In this document: piece after piece, positions 48,937 to 57,268 of the stretch | Layout: every line of letters begins with the position of its first letter | Numbering within the stretch: the first letter of the stretch is position 1 | Source of the DNA: JANNBN01 sp031385545 | GTDB taxonomy: Bacteria; Actinomycetota; Acidimicrobiia; Acidimicrobiales; JANYDT01 | NCBI GenBank assembly: GCA_031385545.1 | Contig: JANNBN010000018.1 | Coordinates: 1 to 64,000, forward strand | DNA: 64,000 nt | Reading direction: 5' to 3' | Translations under genes and position numbers: made by a program | Notes under the pieces: model-generated | Databases searched by the model: none | What the model was told of the DNA's origin: nothing | What the model saw: the letters and a program-made list of their open reading frames with translations, nothing else

Positions 48937-51154
48937 GTGCACCCTCCGGATCGTAGAAGGGAGTCTCGGCGAGCGTTGCGACCCGTCCGTCGACGACGTA
49001 CGAGGTCGGGATGCCGCCGTCAGGATCCCAATCACGTTTCAACATGGCAAGAGCGATGCTCTTGCCAATCAGCGGTGAGGCAAACGCCGTGGTGACGTGC
49101 CCGATGATGGTGGTGCCGTCTGCGGCGAACATCGGGCAACCCTCTGTGGGCATGGGACCTTCGAGGGTGAGCCCGACGAGTTTTCGGTAATCGACGAGCG
49201 GAGCGGTGCGGGCCAACGCTTCTTGACCGAGGAAGAACCGCTTGCTCATCTTGACCGCCCATTCATGGCTGATGCGCCTGGGGGTGGTGTCGAGTTCGGT
49301 GTCGAGGCCCACGATCACGTGACCCTTCTCCAGCCGCAGACCGAACAGCGCTTGAAGGCCGTGCGGCTTGATGCCCAGGTCCTTCCCCGCGGCGAGCAAA
49401 GCACGCCACAACTCCACGCTTCGATTCCACGGGTGATGCAGTTCCCAGCTGGCCTCGCCGGTGAAACTCAGACGCATGGCGTGGCATGGGACACCAGCTA
49501 CGTCGAGGCGTCGGTGCTGGAGGAACTTCGGCACATCTTCGGACACGACACCGCAACGTTGCAGCAGCTCGCGACCCAGCGGGCCGGTGACATTGATCGC
49601 CGCCAGGCTGGTCGTGCGATCCATGATGTGCACATCAAGCTGCCAGGTCTCGGCCCAGTCCCGCAGCCACGCCTCTGCGTTGGTCGCACCGCCCGAGGTG
49701 AAGCTCAACGTGAACCATGGGACAGCTGCGCCGTCAACCCCCGCCCGGTCGTCTTCGCGCAGCACCATGCCGTCGTCGAACAGATGGCCGCGTTCGTTGA
49801 GGACGAGGACATAGCGGGATCGACCCGGTCTGATATCGGCGATGGTTGTCGGATAGATGCGTTCCAGGAACTCCACAGCATCGGGACCGCTCACGATGAG
49901 CTTGCCCAGCGTGCTGACGTCGCCGATGCTGACCGCTTCGCGTACCGCCCAGTACTCAGCCACGTGATCGCCGTAGTTCCACGGCCGCCACCATCCGCCG
50001 AACCGGTCCATGGTTGCGCCAAGTGCCAGATGCTCGTGATGCAGCGGCGAGCGCTTCCACGGATCGGAAAAGTATCCGGCGCTCGCTTCGCCCATCGTCA
50101 CCTGCTTGGCAGCGGCACGAGCGGTGAACGGCAGAGCCTGACCCGGATCGTCGGCGCGGGCAGCGATGAACGCCTGGAGGTGAGGCAGACACGCTGCGCC
50201 CTGACACGTACCGGTGCCGAAGAGGGCCGAACGCTTCATCAGCTCGGTCTCACGAAATCCCCGATCCCATACTCCCTGCATGTCCTCGACGGTGATCTTG
50301 GAACACGCGCACGCCACACCGGCAACAGGCGAAGGAGGAAGCTCGAACGCCTGCGCAGCAGAGCCGACCGCACCCACGCCGGAAACAGTCTGCATACGTA
50401 CTAATACATCGCGCGGCGCACGCCCAATAGCCACAACAACCGAGTCGGCCGGGACAAAGCCCTGCCCTGTCGACACGCCCGTGACCTTGCCGTCCTCGCC
50501 ATGGATCTCTACAACGTCTCGGCCCACCGTGGCCGTTCGGCCGAGATCGATACCCACTACTCGTAGGGCTTCGGCTGCGCTTGCCGTGTAGATCCCGTGT
50601 GCCGTGTTGCCCGCCACGACGGGCACCAGGTCCGTTGCCCCGGTTGCGAGCACGATCTGGTGTGCGTGGACATGCAACATGGCTGTGTCGGTGCGCACGA
50701 TTGCTATCGGCCCCGCATAGATCGCGACGACTTCGTACCCATCTCCTGCGTCGTAGACCGTGACGGCCCGCCCGGCGGCTCGGAGTTCGTCAGCCGCAGC
50801 AAGCCCGCTGCTTCCTGCCCCAACGACGACCGCATCGAGGTGCAGATACTCGACGTTGTGTTCCGAACCTGTCGTCGGCCCGCCGAACAACGACGGTGCA
50901 GCTCCGTCTGGGTGGCGTTCGACGACCATGCCTGGGCGGGCACTGATCTGGCACGTGCGTGCCCAGGAGACACCGTCGACGGTGGCCACACAGTTCCCGC
51001 AATCGCCGCTGAGGCACAGTGTTCCGCCGTGGGCCGGGGCCTGCCCATTGCGAATGGCGACAACGGCAACCGTGTCACCCGGTTGCGCTTCGATCAGTTG
51101 GCCGTCGTAGACGATGCGGAAGGGACGCGGCGAAGGGTTCGAGGGTGCAGCCAT
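48923..51154 (-). CDS. soxA: sarcosine oxidase alpha subunit, short form
   Basis: A 743-residue chain against about 960 for the classical enzyme. The N-terminal Fer2_4 domain has four Cys in the [2Fe-2S] spacing: Cys47, Cys52, Cys55, Cys68 (LCLSGDCGNCV... ARTC). A Rossmann motif VGAGSSG lies at 111-117. Soon after VTVYDAGDGYEV the sequence jumps to strands normally found far downstream, so the NAD/FAD module is shortened. A BFD-like Cys cluster follows (ACACSKITVEDM... GTGTCQGAAC), then a GcvT domain from about 380 for folate (VPCHAMRLSFTGEASWELHHP, DTTPRRISHEWAVKMSKRFFLGQEAL). ATG 51154 is chosen over 51265, where the extra sequence is not conserved. Confidence 0.92.
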   Translation of the reverse strand: MAAPSNPSPRPFRIVYDGQLIEAQPGDTVAVVAIRNGQAPAHGGTLCLSGDCGNCVATVDGVSWARTCQISARPGMVVERHPDGAAPSLFGGPTTGSEHNVEYLHLDAVVVGAGSSGLAAADELRAAGRAVTVYDAGDGYEVVAIYAGPIAIVRTDTAMLHVHAHQIVLATGATDLVPVVAGNTAHGIYTASAAEALRVVGIDLGRTATVGRDVVEIHGEDGKVTGVSTGQGFVPADSVVVAIGRAPRDVLVRMQTVSGVGAVGSAAQAFELPPSPVAGVACACSKITVEDMQGVWDRGFRETELMKRSALFGTGTCQGAACLPHLQAFIAARADDPGQALPFTARAAAKQVTMGEASAGYFSDPWKRSPLHHEHLALGATMDRFGGWWRPWNYGDHVAEYWAVREAVSIGDVSTLGKLIVSGPDAVEFLERIYPTTIADIRPGRSRYVLVLNERGHLFDDGMVLREDDRAGVDGAAVPWFTLSFTSGGATNAEAWLRDWAETWQLDVHIMDRTTSLAAINVTGPLGRELLQRCGVVSEDVPKFLQHRRLDVAGVPCHAMRLSFTGEASWELHHPWNRSVELWRALLAAGKDLGIKPHGLQALFGLRLEKGHVIVGLDTELDTTPRRISHEWAVKMSKRFFLGQEALARTAPLVDYRKLVGLTLEGPMPTEGCPMFAADGTTIIGHVTTAFASPLIGKSIALAMLKRDWDPDGGIPTSYVVDGRVATLAETPFYDPEGARARA

Positions 51155-51260
51155 GACAGTTCGACTGTAGGCCAACGATCCAGCCGGAGTGAATTGGACC
51201 GGTAAACCGGCCGGAGTGAACCGCCTCCCCGCCCACCGCTCCAACCTCGCCCGCACAGCA

Positions 51261-51355
51261 GCCAACGTTGTGAATCACAGCCGCAGGAGCGCCAGATTTC
51301 GCAACGTTGGTTGTGGAGACACCACACGTTGGTTGCACAAAACCCAACGTTGGTT
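51261..51355. repeat. AACGTTGG repeat element, copy A
   Basis: In the 223-bp gap between soxA and the dimethylglycine-dehydrogenase-like gene, AACGTTG cores recur at 51263, 51303 and 51346, with CACGTTGGTTG between. The segment 51301-51355 aligns with 55461-55512 over about 50 bp (GTTGGTTG-N, ACACC, CACGTTGGTTGC, CCCAACGTTGG). The rest of the gap shows no gene. The second copy is near 55.4 kb. Confidence 0.8.
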
Positions 51356-51377
51356 CCTCAGCATGAGGTTCGCGGCG

Positions 51378-53891
51378 TCAGCTGCGCATGCGGCTACCCG
51401 ACGGGTCGAACAGCGGCTCGTGTTGCAGGTGTGCAACGCGACGTTCGCCGATGATCTCGATCTCGAACCCCTCGGTCCCCTTCTCGGCGAGCGCCGCCGG
51501 GATGTAGCCGAGCGCGACCGATTTTCCCACGAAGTGTGCAAATCCTCCCGACGTGACCCAACCGACGACCGTTGCGTTGCCGTCCGTGTCGGTGTGCCAC
51601 ACGGGCTCGTCCCCGATCACGTCGGCGGCATCGGCGCCGTCGGCAACGTCGACGACGAACGTGACCAGCCGACGATCTGGCCCCTTCGCGAGTTCAGCTT
51701 CGTGCGCAGCCCGTCCGATGAACTCGTGGTCCAGTTTCACGTAGCTCAGGATGCCGGCTTCGAGCGGTGTATAGATCGGGCGATACTCCCGGTACCAGGT
51801 ACCGAAGCTTTTCTCCAGGCGGAGCGACAGCAACGCGCGAAGTCCGAAGAGCCGGATGCCGAACTGCTCGCCGGCCTCCATGATGCGGTTGAACAAAGCG
51901 AGTTGGTATTCAGGAGCAACCCACAGCTCGTAGCCCAGGTCGCCGGAGTAGGTCAGGCGACCGCACATGGCTGGGATCATGCCGAACTCCAGTTTGCGGA
52001 ACGACATGAACGGGAACGCCTCGTTGGACACGTCGGCATCGGTGACCTTGGCGAGCACCTTGCGGGCATTCGGCCCTGCGATCGACAGACCGGTGAGACT
52101 CAGGCCCCGGACAACGAACTGCACGCTGCCGTCGGTCGGCAGGTGATGCATGAACCAACGCGAGTGATGAACCTCGGCCGGAAGCGAACCGAAGAGGAAG
52201 AAGTGATCCTGCGCCAGGCGCGCAACGGTGAACTCGCCTTCGATACGGCCGCGGTGGTTGAGCATCGCGGTGAGCGCGACCTTGCCGACCTTTGGCATGC
52301 GCTGGGTCAGCAACGTCGATAGCCATGCCTCGGCGCCCGAGCCGGTTACTTCGTACTTGGCGAAGTTCGACACCTCGGTCAACCCAACGCGCTCGCGGAC
52401 CGCCTTGCACTCCTCGCCAACAACGGGAAATGCGTTGGACCGCTTGAACGTGACGTTCTCGACAGGCTCTTTGCCCGTGTCCTGGAACCACAACGGAGCC
52501 TCGAGACCGGCTGCTGCGCCCCACACCGCGTTTTCTTGCGACTGACGCTCGTACACCGGGGTGGTGAGGAGCGGCCGGCCAGCCGGGAGTTCCTCGTTGG
52601 GGAACGTGATGCGGAACCGCCGCTGATAGTTCTCACGTGCCTTGAGTGCGGTGTATCCGAGCGTGGCGTAGTCGCCGTAGCGGGCGACGTCCATGCCCCA
52701 GATGTCCATTCCAGGGTCGCCTTCGGTCATCCAAGCCGCAAGCGCAAGCCCGACACCGCCGCCCTGTGACAGGCCTGCCATCACGCCGCACGCCGTCCAG
52801 AAGTTGCGCAGCCCCCGGACCGGGCCCACCAGCGGGTTGCCGTCCGGAGCGAACGTGAAGGGGCCATTGATGACGCGCTTGATGCCGATCTCCTGCAACC
52901 GCGGGTAGTGCTCGAACGCGATCCCGAGCGGTTTCTCGAGGCGGTCGAGATCGGGCGTCAACAACTGAGCGCCGAAGTCCCAAGGCGTCTCTTTCGGCGA
53001 CCACGGCACACAGTCCCATTCGTAGGAACCGAGCAGCATCGAGTCGCCCTCTTGCCGGAAGTACGACTCGCCGGCGAAGTCGACCGACATCGGCAGCTCT
53101 TTGCCGTTCTTCTCTCGGTAGGCGACGATTTCTGGCATGTCCTCGGTGAGGAGGTACATGTGTTCGAACGCCAGCACCGGCAGCTCGATCCCAACCATCC
53201 GGCCAACTTCGCGCGCCCACAACCCTCCGGCGTTGACGACATGCTCGGCGTGGATCGTGCCCTTGTTCGTGTGCACGTTCCAGGTACCGTCGGGACGTTG
53301 CGTGAGTTCCTGCACCATGGTGTGGCGATAGACCTCGGCGCCACGGTTGCGGGCGCACAATGCGTACGCGTGGGTGACACCCGACGGGTCGACGTGACCT
53401 TCGTCTGGGTCGTACAGGCACCCGAGGAAGTACTTGGGATCCAGCAGCGGGTGCAGGTCGGCTGCTTCCTGCATGGAGATCATCTCCAGCTCCATGCCCA
53501 GGTACCGGCCGCGAGCCTGGGCCATCTTCAGCCAGTCGAGCCGCTCGGGAGTGTCGGCCAGCATGATGCCGCCAGGTAGGTGGATGCTGCAGTTCTGCCC
53601 GGACTCAGCTTCGATGTCTTTGTACAGGTTGACGGTGTATTGCTGCAGCTTGGCAACGTTGGGGTCGCCGTTGAGCGTATGCATGCCGCCGGCCGCGTGC
53701 CACGTGCTGCCGTGCGTGAGTTCTTTGCGCTCAAGCAGCACCACGTCGGTCCACCCGGCCTTGGTGAGGTGGTACAACACGCTGGCACCAACGACGCCGC
53801 CGCCGATGACCACCACCTGCGTCGAGGACTTGATCCCGCTGTCTGAGCGATCGGGGAGGTCGTGGAGGATGGGGGTCTCTTGGACAGGCAT
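51378..53891 (-). CDS. dimethylglycine/sarcosine dehydrogenase-like FAD-GcvT enzyme
   Basis: An 837-residue fusion. The N-terminal DAO-type FAD domain has VVVIGGGVVGASVLY (GGGVVG at 30-35). HGSTWHAAGG contains His65 at the place where FAD is linked in mammalian dimethylglycine dehydrogenase. The domain extends to about residue 400. The C-terminal half is a GcvT/aminomethyltransferase fold that takes the methyl as formaldehyde onto tetrahydrofolate (FAKYEVTGSGAEAWLSTLL, GYELWVAPEYQLALFNRIM, EKSFGTWYREY). Predicted reaction is N-demethylation of dimethylglycine or sarcosine. It lies upstream of soxAGBD on the same strand across the repeat-rich gap. Confidence 0.9.
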   Translation of the reverse strand: MPVQETPILHDLPDRSDSGIKSSTQVVVIGGGVVGASVLYHLTKAGWTDVVLLERKELTHGSTWHAAGGMHTLNGDPNVAKLQQYTVNLYKDIEAESGQNCSIHLPGGIMLADTPERLDWLKMAQARGRYLGMELEMISMQEAADLHPLLDPKYFLGCLYDPDEGHVDPSGVTHAYALCARNRGAEVYRHTMVQELTQRPDGTWNVHTNKGTIHAEHVVNAGGLWAREVGRMVGIELPVLAFEHMYLLTEDMPEIVAYREKNGKELPMSVDFAGESYFRQEGDSMLLGSYEWDCVPWSPKETPWDFGAQLLTPDLDRLEKPLGIAFEHYPRLQEIGIKRVINGPFTFAPDGNPLVGPVRGLRNFWTACGVMAGLSQGGGVGLALAAWMTEGDPGMDIWGMDVARYGDYATLGYTALKARENYQRRFRITFPNEELPAGRPLLTTPVYERQSQENAVWGAAAGLEAPLWFQDTGKEPVENVTFKRSNAFPVVGEECKAVRERVGLTEVSNFAKYEVTGSGAEAWLSTLLTQRMPKVGKVALTAMLNHRGRIEGEFTVARLAQDHFFLFGSLPAEVHHSRWFMHHLPTDGSVQFVVRGLSLTGLSIAGPNARKVLAKVTDADVSNEAFPFMSFRKLEFGMIPAMCGRLTYSGDLGYELWVAPEYQLALFNRIMEAGEQFGIRLFGLRALLSLRLEKSFGTWYREYRPIYTPLEAGILSYVKLDHEFIGRAAHEAELAKGPDRRLVTFVVDVADGADAADVIGDEPVWHTDTDGNATVVGWVTSGGFAHFVGKSVALGYIPAALAEKGTEGFEIEIIGERRVAHLQHEPLFDPSGSRMRS

Positions 53892-53992
53892 ACGGCTAGC
53901 AAGTATGCCCGCCCAATCTCACCGCATGTGAGCGGTTACCCAAAGGCCGCAAGATTCCGCTGTTTGTGCTGCGCTGCTGGCAAGCTGAAACG

Positions 53993-54607
53993 ATGACCCA
54001 CCGAAACATCTCCGTCCACCCGACCGCAGAGGTCAGTCACGATGCAGTCATGGGTGACGGAACCCACGTTTGGAACCACGCACAGGTACGGCCCGAGGCG
54101 CGTGTCGGTGCCAACTGCGTCATCGGTAAGGGCACATACATCGATGCCCATGTGGTCGTCGGCGACAATTGCAAGATTCAGAACCATGTCAGCGTTTTCC
54201 ATGGGGTGACGCTCGAAGATGGTGTCTTCGTCGGTCCGCACGTCTGCTTCACCAACGACTTGCAACCACGAGCGATCAACCCGGACGGGTCACCCAAGGC
54301 CGCAGCCGATTGGGTGCTGACACGCACGCTGGTGAAGCGCGGCGCTGCTCTCGGTGCAAACGCCACAATCGTATGCGGAGTGACGATCGGCGAGTGGGCG
54401 ATGATCGGCTCAGGTGCCGTGGTCACCAAAGATGTGCCGTCTCATTCCCTGGTGGTCGGCAACCCAGCCCGCGTCATCGGCTGGGTCTGTGCGTGCGGCT
54501 CACGCCTCGGGGCAGAACCAACCGCCGACTCCCCCGTGTTATGCACCGCATGCACGACTAATCGTGCAAGAAATCAGTCCCAGCCTCATAGTTCGAACGA
54601 GTTGTGA
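53993..54607 (+). CDS. left-handed beta-helix acyltransferase (WbpD/WlbB-like)
   Basis: A 204-residue hexapeptide-repeat transferase. From VHPTAEVSHDAVMGDGTHVWNHAQVRPEARVGANCVIGKG the repeats run to about residue 165, with the loop HVCFTNDLQPRAINPDG typical of UDP-2-acetamido-3-amino-2,3-dideoxyglucuronate N-acetyltransferases; VVGNPARVIGWV ends the helix. The tail has two Cys pairs (CACGSRLG and LCTACTT) resembling a small zinc ribbon. No partner aminotransferase or dehydrogenase lies nearby. ATG 53993 is selected; the frame starts earlier at 53966. It is convergent with the DtxR-type gene 15 bp away. Confidence 0.85.
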   Translation: MTHRNISVHPTAEVSHDAVMGDGTHVWNHAQVRPEARVGANCVIGKGTYIDAHVVVGDNCKIQNHVSVFHGVTLEDGVFVGPHVCFTNDLQPRAINPDGSPKAAADWVLTRTLVKRGAALGANATIVCGVTIGEWAMIGSGAVVTKDVPSHSLVVGNPARVIGWVCACGSRLGAEPTADSPVLCTACTTNRARNQSQPHSSNEL

Positions 54608-54622
54608 CGCAGCGTCGGCGGT

Positions 54623-55288
54623 TTACTTGCTGGCGAGTGCGACGTACAGGTTGGAACCGAGGTCACTGCCTACAGCAACCGCACGCTGACCAACCTGCAG
54701 CGACACGGACCCATCAGGTGCACGGGTCGACACCAACGCTTCGGTGCCGGTGATGAACTCGTTCTGGCTGAGATACATCATCGCGGCGTTGTCGATCTCG
54801 ACGGTTTCGGTGACCCGCTCCAGGCGGATGTATGAGCCCGAGGGCACCTCGGAGAGCTTGACGAGCTTCGTAGTCACCGGCCTGGTGCCCGGGATGGGGT
54901 TGCCGTGCGGGCAGGTATTGGGGTCGTCGAGGATGATGCGCAGACGCTCTTCCACCTCGTCCGAGATGACGTGCTCCCATTTGCCGGCTTCGAGGTGGGC
55001 CTTGTCCCACGGAAGACCGATGACGTCGGTCAGCAGTCTTTCGGCCAACCGGTGCTTGCGTACAACGCTCTCGGCGACCGACTTTCCCTCGGTGGTGAGA
55101 CTGAGTGTGCGGCCCGACTGGGTGACGTAGCCCTTGGCGGCCAGCCGTTTGATCATCTCAAACACCGACGGCGCGCTGTGGCCGAGCCGCTCGACCAGGC
55201 GCGCCTGAATCACAGTGACGCCGTCTTCGGCGAGTTCGTAGATCGTGGTGAGGTATTCCTCGACCGGCGGGTGGTATTCGTCAGCCAT
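54623..55288 (-). CDS. DtxR/IdeR-family metal-dependent repressor with altered site
   Basis: A 221-residue three-domain regulator from ATG 55288; the frame is open to 55480 through repeat DNA. Residues 1-65 form the winged helix (VEEYLTTIYELAEDGVTVIQARLVERLGHSAPSVFEMIKRL). Dimer and metal regions follow (KHRLAERLLTDVIGLPWDKAHLEAGKWEHVISDEVEERL) and residues about 145-221 form an SH3-like domain. DtxR/IdeR bind metal with Met10, Cys102, Glu105 and His106. Here Glu105 and His106 are kept, but Gly occupies 102 and Glu the Met10 position. The metal is therefore uncertain. It probably controls iron or manganese uptake genes outside the window. Confidence 0.9.
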   Translation of the reverse strand: MADEYHPPVEEYLTTIYELAEDGVTVIQARLVERLGHSAPSVFEMIKRLAAKGYVTQSGRTLSLTTEGKSVAESVVRKHRLAERLLTDVIGLPWDKAHLEAGKWEHVISDEVEERLRIILDDPNTCPHGNPIPGTRPVTTKLVKLSEVPSGSYIRLERVTETVEIDNAAMMYLSQNEFITGTEALVSTRAPDGSVSLQVGQRAVAVGSDLGSNLYVALASK

Positions 55289-55648
55289 GTCGGACGTCAG
55301 GCTACTGGAAAGGCGCTCCAACCGAACTCGCAATCGGACTTTCCGAAGCACCCAACTCCCACCGCCAACGTTGACCCCCACGCAACCGGCTCCCACCACC
55401 AACGTTGACCCCCACGCAACCAACGTTGCGAAACCGGGCTCGTTTTCGACGGTTTCGCGCAGGCGTTGGTTGCGGAACACCGCACGTTGGTTGCTGAGAG
55501 CCCAACGTTGGAGAAACCGGGCGGACGTGCGCCACTTGACAGGTTCCGCTTGGTTTCAGCGGCAGGGCAAGCGTGTTGGCAATACCGAGGAAGCCGTCAA
55601 CAAGCCACGCTGTTCTTTGTGACGCACCGTGGTTGCAGACCCGCGGAA
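55289..55648. repeat. 360-bp intergenic gap with AACGTTGG repeat element, copy B
   Basis: No gene is supported here. Two exact 23-bp direct repeats beginning CCAACGTTGACCCCC lie at 55365-55387 and 55399-55421, and a third CAACGTTG follows at once. Inverted-orientation copies of GCGTTGGTTG and CACGTTGGTTG lie at 55463-55493, then CCCAACGTTGG at 55501-55511. The block 55461-55512 is the counterpart of copy A at 51301-51355. A hairpin-like arrangement of CAACC and GGTTG arms is possible. The remainder to 55648 shows nothing else. Confidence 0.82.
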
Positions 55649-57268
55649 TCAGTTCACGCGGCGGGTATGACCGGCCCAGAAAGGCTCGCGCAGGTCCTTC
55701 TTCAGCACCTTGCCGCTGGGGTTGCGCGGCAGCAGGTCGATGAAGTCGACCGAGGTCGGACACTTGTACCCGGCCAAGCGTTCCTTGGCGAACGAGATCA
55801 GTTCGGGCTGAGTTGCCGAGTGCCCAGCGCGCAACACCGCAATCGCCTTCACCGTCTCTCCCCACCGTTCGTGGGGCACCCCGATGACCGCGATCTCGGC
55901 GATCGCCGGATGCGAGGCCAGCGCATTCTCGACTTCAGCCGGATACACGTTCTCGCCGCCAGACACGATCATGTCCTTCACACGGTCGGTGAGGAACAGG
56001 AAACCCTCGGTGTCGACGTATCCGGCATCTCCCGTCTTGAGCCAACCGTCGGCATCGATGGTTTTCGCGGTTTCCTCAGGTTTGTTCCAGTAGCCGATCA
56101 TGTTCTGCCGCGACCGCGTCCAGACCTCGCCCACTTCTCCGACTGCGCACACCTTGCCAGACTTGCCGGCCTTGCCAGACTCGCCGGCCTCGCCCGACTC
56201 AACGTCCATGATCTTCATCTCGACCCACGGATAGGGGCGACCAGCCGAACGCAACAGGTGTGCCCGCGGTCCGGTGGGGTCATGGTCAGCAGCATCGAGC
56301 TGCGTGAACCCTCCGGTGGTTTCGGTCATCCCGTAGACCTGCACGAACGGCACCTTGAACACGGCCATCGCGGCGAGCAACGTGTCGTTGGTGATGGGCG
56401 ATGCCCCGTACACGATGCGCCGCATCGACGAATAGTCACGGTCTTCTGCTTCGGGGACCATCGACATGAACGCCAGCATTGCGGGTACGTACAGCGCGTT
56501 GGTGGCCTGGTGTTGGACCATGAGGTCCAGCACCACGTTCGGCACAAACTCCCGGACGATCACCGACTTGCCCCCGAAGAACATGCCCACCATCGCCCAG
56601 CCACAGCCACCGATGTGGAATAGCGGCATCGCCACCATGTTCACCGAGTCGCCGTCGAACTGCCAATGGGCTGCGACCTCTTCGTACAGCGTGAACATCG
56701 AGGTATTGGCCAGCATCACACCCTTCGGAAGGCCGGTGGTTCCGCTGGTGTACAGCTGCATCGCGACGTCACCGGGGGCCGAGCCGACGCCAGGGTCGAC
56801 CGTCGATCCTGAACCGACAACGTCCTCATATGACGGCCACCGCGGATGGTCGCCGATCGCGATGATGGTGCTGACGGTCGTCAGTTCGCTTTCGATCTGC
56901 TCGACGATGCCGAAGAAGTCCGGCCCGACCACGATCACTTGCGCCTGTGCGTCGTTGATGGTGTAGGCCAACTCCGGCGGAGCCAGCCGCCAGTTGACAG
57001 CCACGATTACCGCGTTCAGCTTGGCACCACCGAAAGCGGTCTCGAAGTACGCCGGCCCGTTCTTGTCGATGAAGACCACACGTTCTTGGTTTCCAACTCC
57101 TCGCGCAGCGAGCGCATTGGCCAACCTGCTGGATCGCTCATCGAGTTCTCGCCAGGTTATGGAGCGACCCTCGAAGATCATCGACGTGGCATCGGGGGTT
57201 TGCACACCCCACTTGCGGATGATCTCGGCCGTGCACGTGGGCCGGTCAGTGCCCGACTCGGCGTTCAT
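55649..57268 (-). CDS. acyl-CoA synthetase (AMP-forming ligase)
   Basis: A 539-residue ANL-superfamily ligase. The P loop is YTSGTTGLPKGVM, the A5 motif is YGMTETTGGF, the ATP Asp region is GWLKTGDAGYVD, the hinge is DRVKDMIVSGGENVYP and the catalytic Lys is in RNPSGKVLKKDLR. It activates a carboxylate to acyl-CoA; a medium or long chain or an aromatic acid is possible. Near residue 370, imperfect repeats of GEAG/SGKAG insert about 20 residues (coded by CTTGCCAGAC-type DNA repeats). ATG 57268 overlaps the upstream gene stop (ATGA); the longer frame to 57460 lies inside that gene. Confidence 0.93.
   Translation of the reverse strand: MNAESGTDRPTCTAEIIRKWGVQTPDATSMIFEGRSITWRELDERSSRLANALAARGVGNQERVVFIDKNGPAYFETAFGGAKLNAVIVAVNWRLAPPELAYTINDAQAQVIVVGPDFFGIVEQIESELTTVSTIIAIGDHPRWPSYEDVVGSGSTVDPGVGSAPGDVAMQLYTSGTTGLPKGVMLANTSMFTLYEEVAAHWQFDGDSVNMVAMPLFHIGGCGWAMVGMFFGGKSVIVREFVPNVVLDLMVQHQATNALYVPAMLAFMSMVPEAEDRDYSSMRRIVYGASPITNDTLLAAMAVFKVPFVQVYGMTETTGGFTQLDAADHDPTGPRAHLLRSAGRPYPWVEMKIMDVESGEAGESGKAGKSGKVCAVGEVGEVWTRSRQNMIGYWNKPEETAKTIDADGWLKTGDAGYVDTEGFLFLTDRVKDMIVSGGENVYPAEVENALASHPAIAEIAVIGVPHERWGETVKAIAVLRAGHSATQPELISFAKERLAGYKCPTSVDFIDLLPRNPSGKVLKKDLREPFWAGHTRRVN

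Noticed and set aside
53911..53940. CTCAC-N5-GTGAG inverted repeat in a divergent gap
   Set aside because: Short arms; a nested ACCGC-N6-GCGGT competes, so either could be chance.
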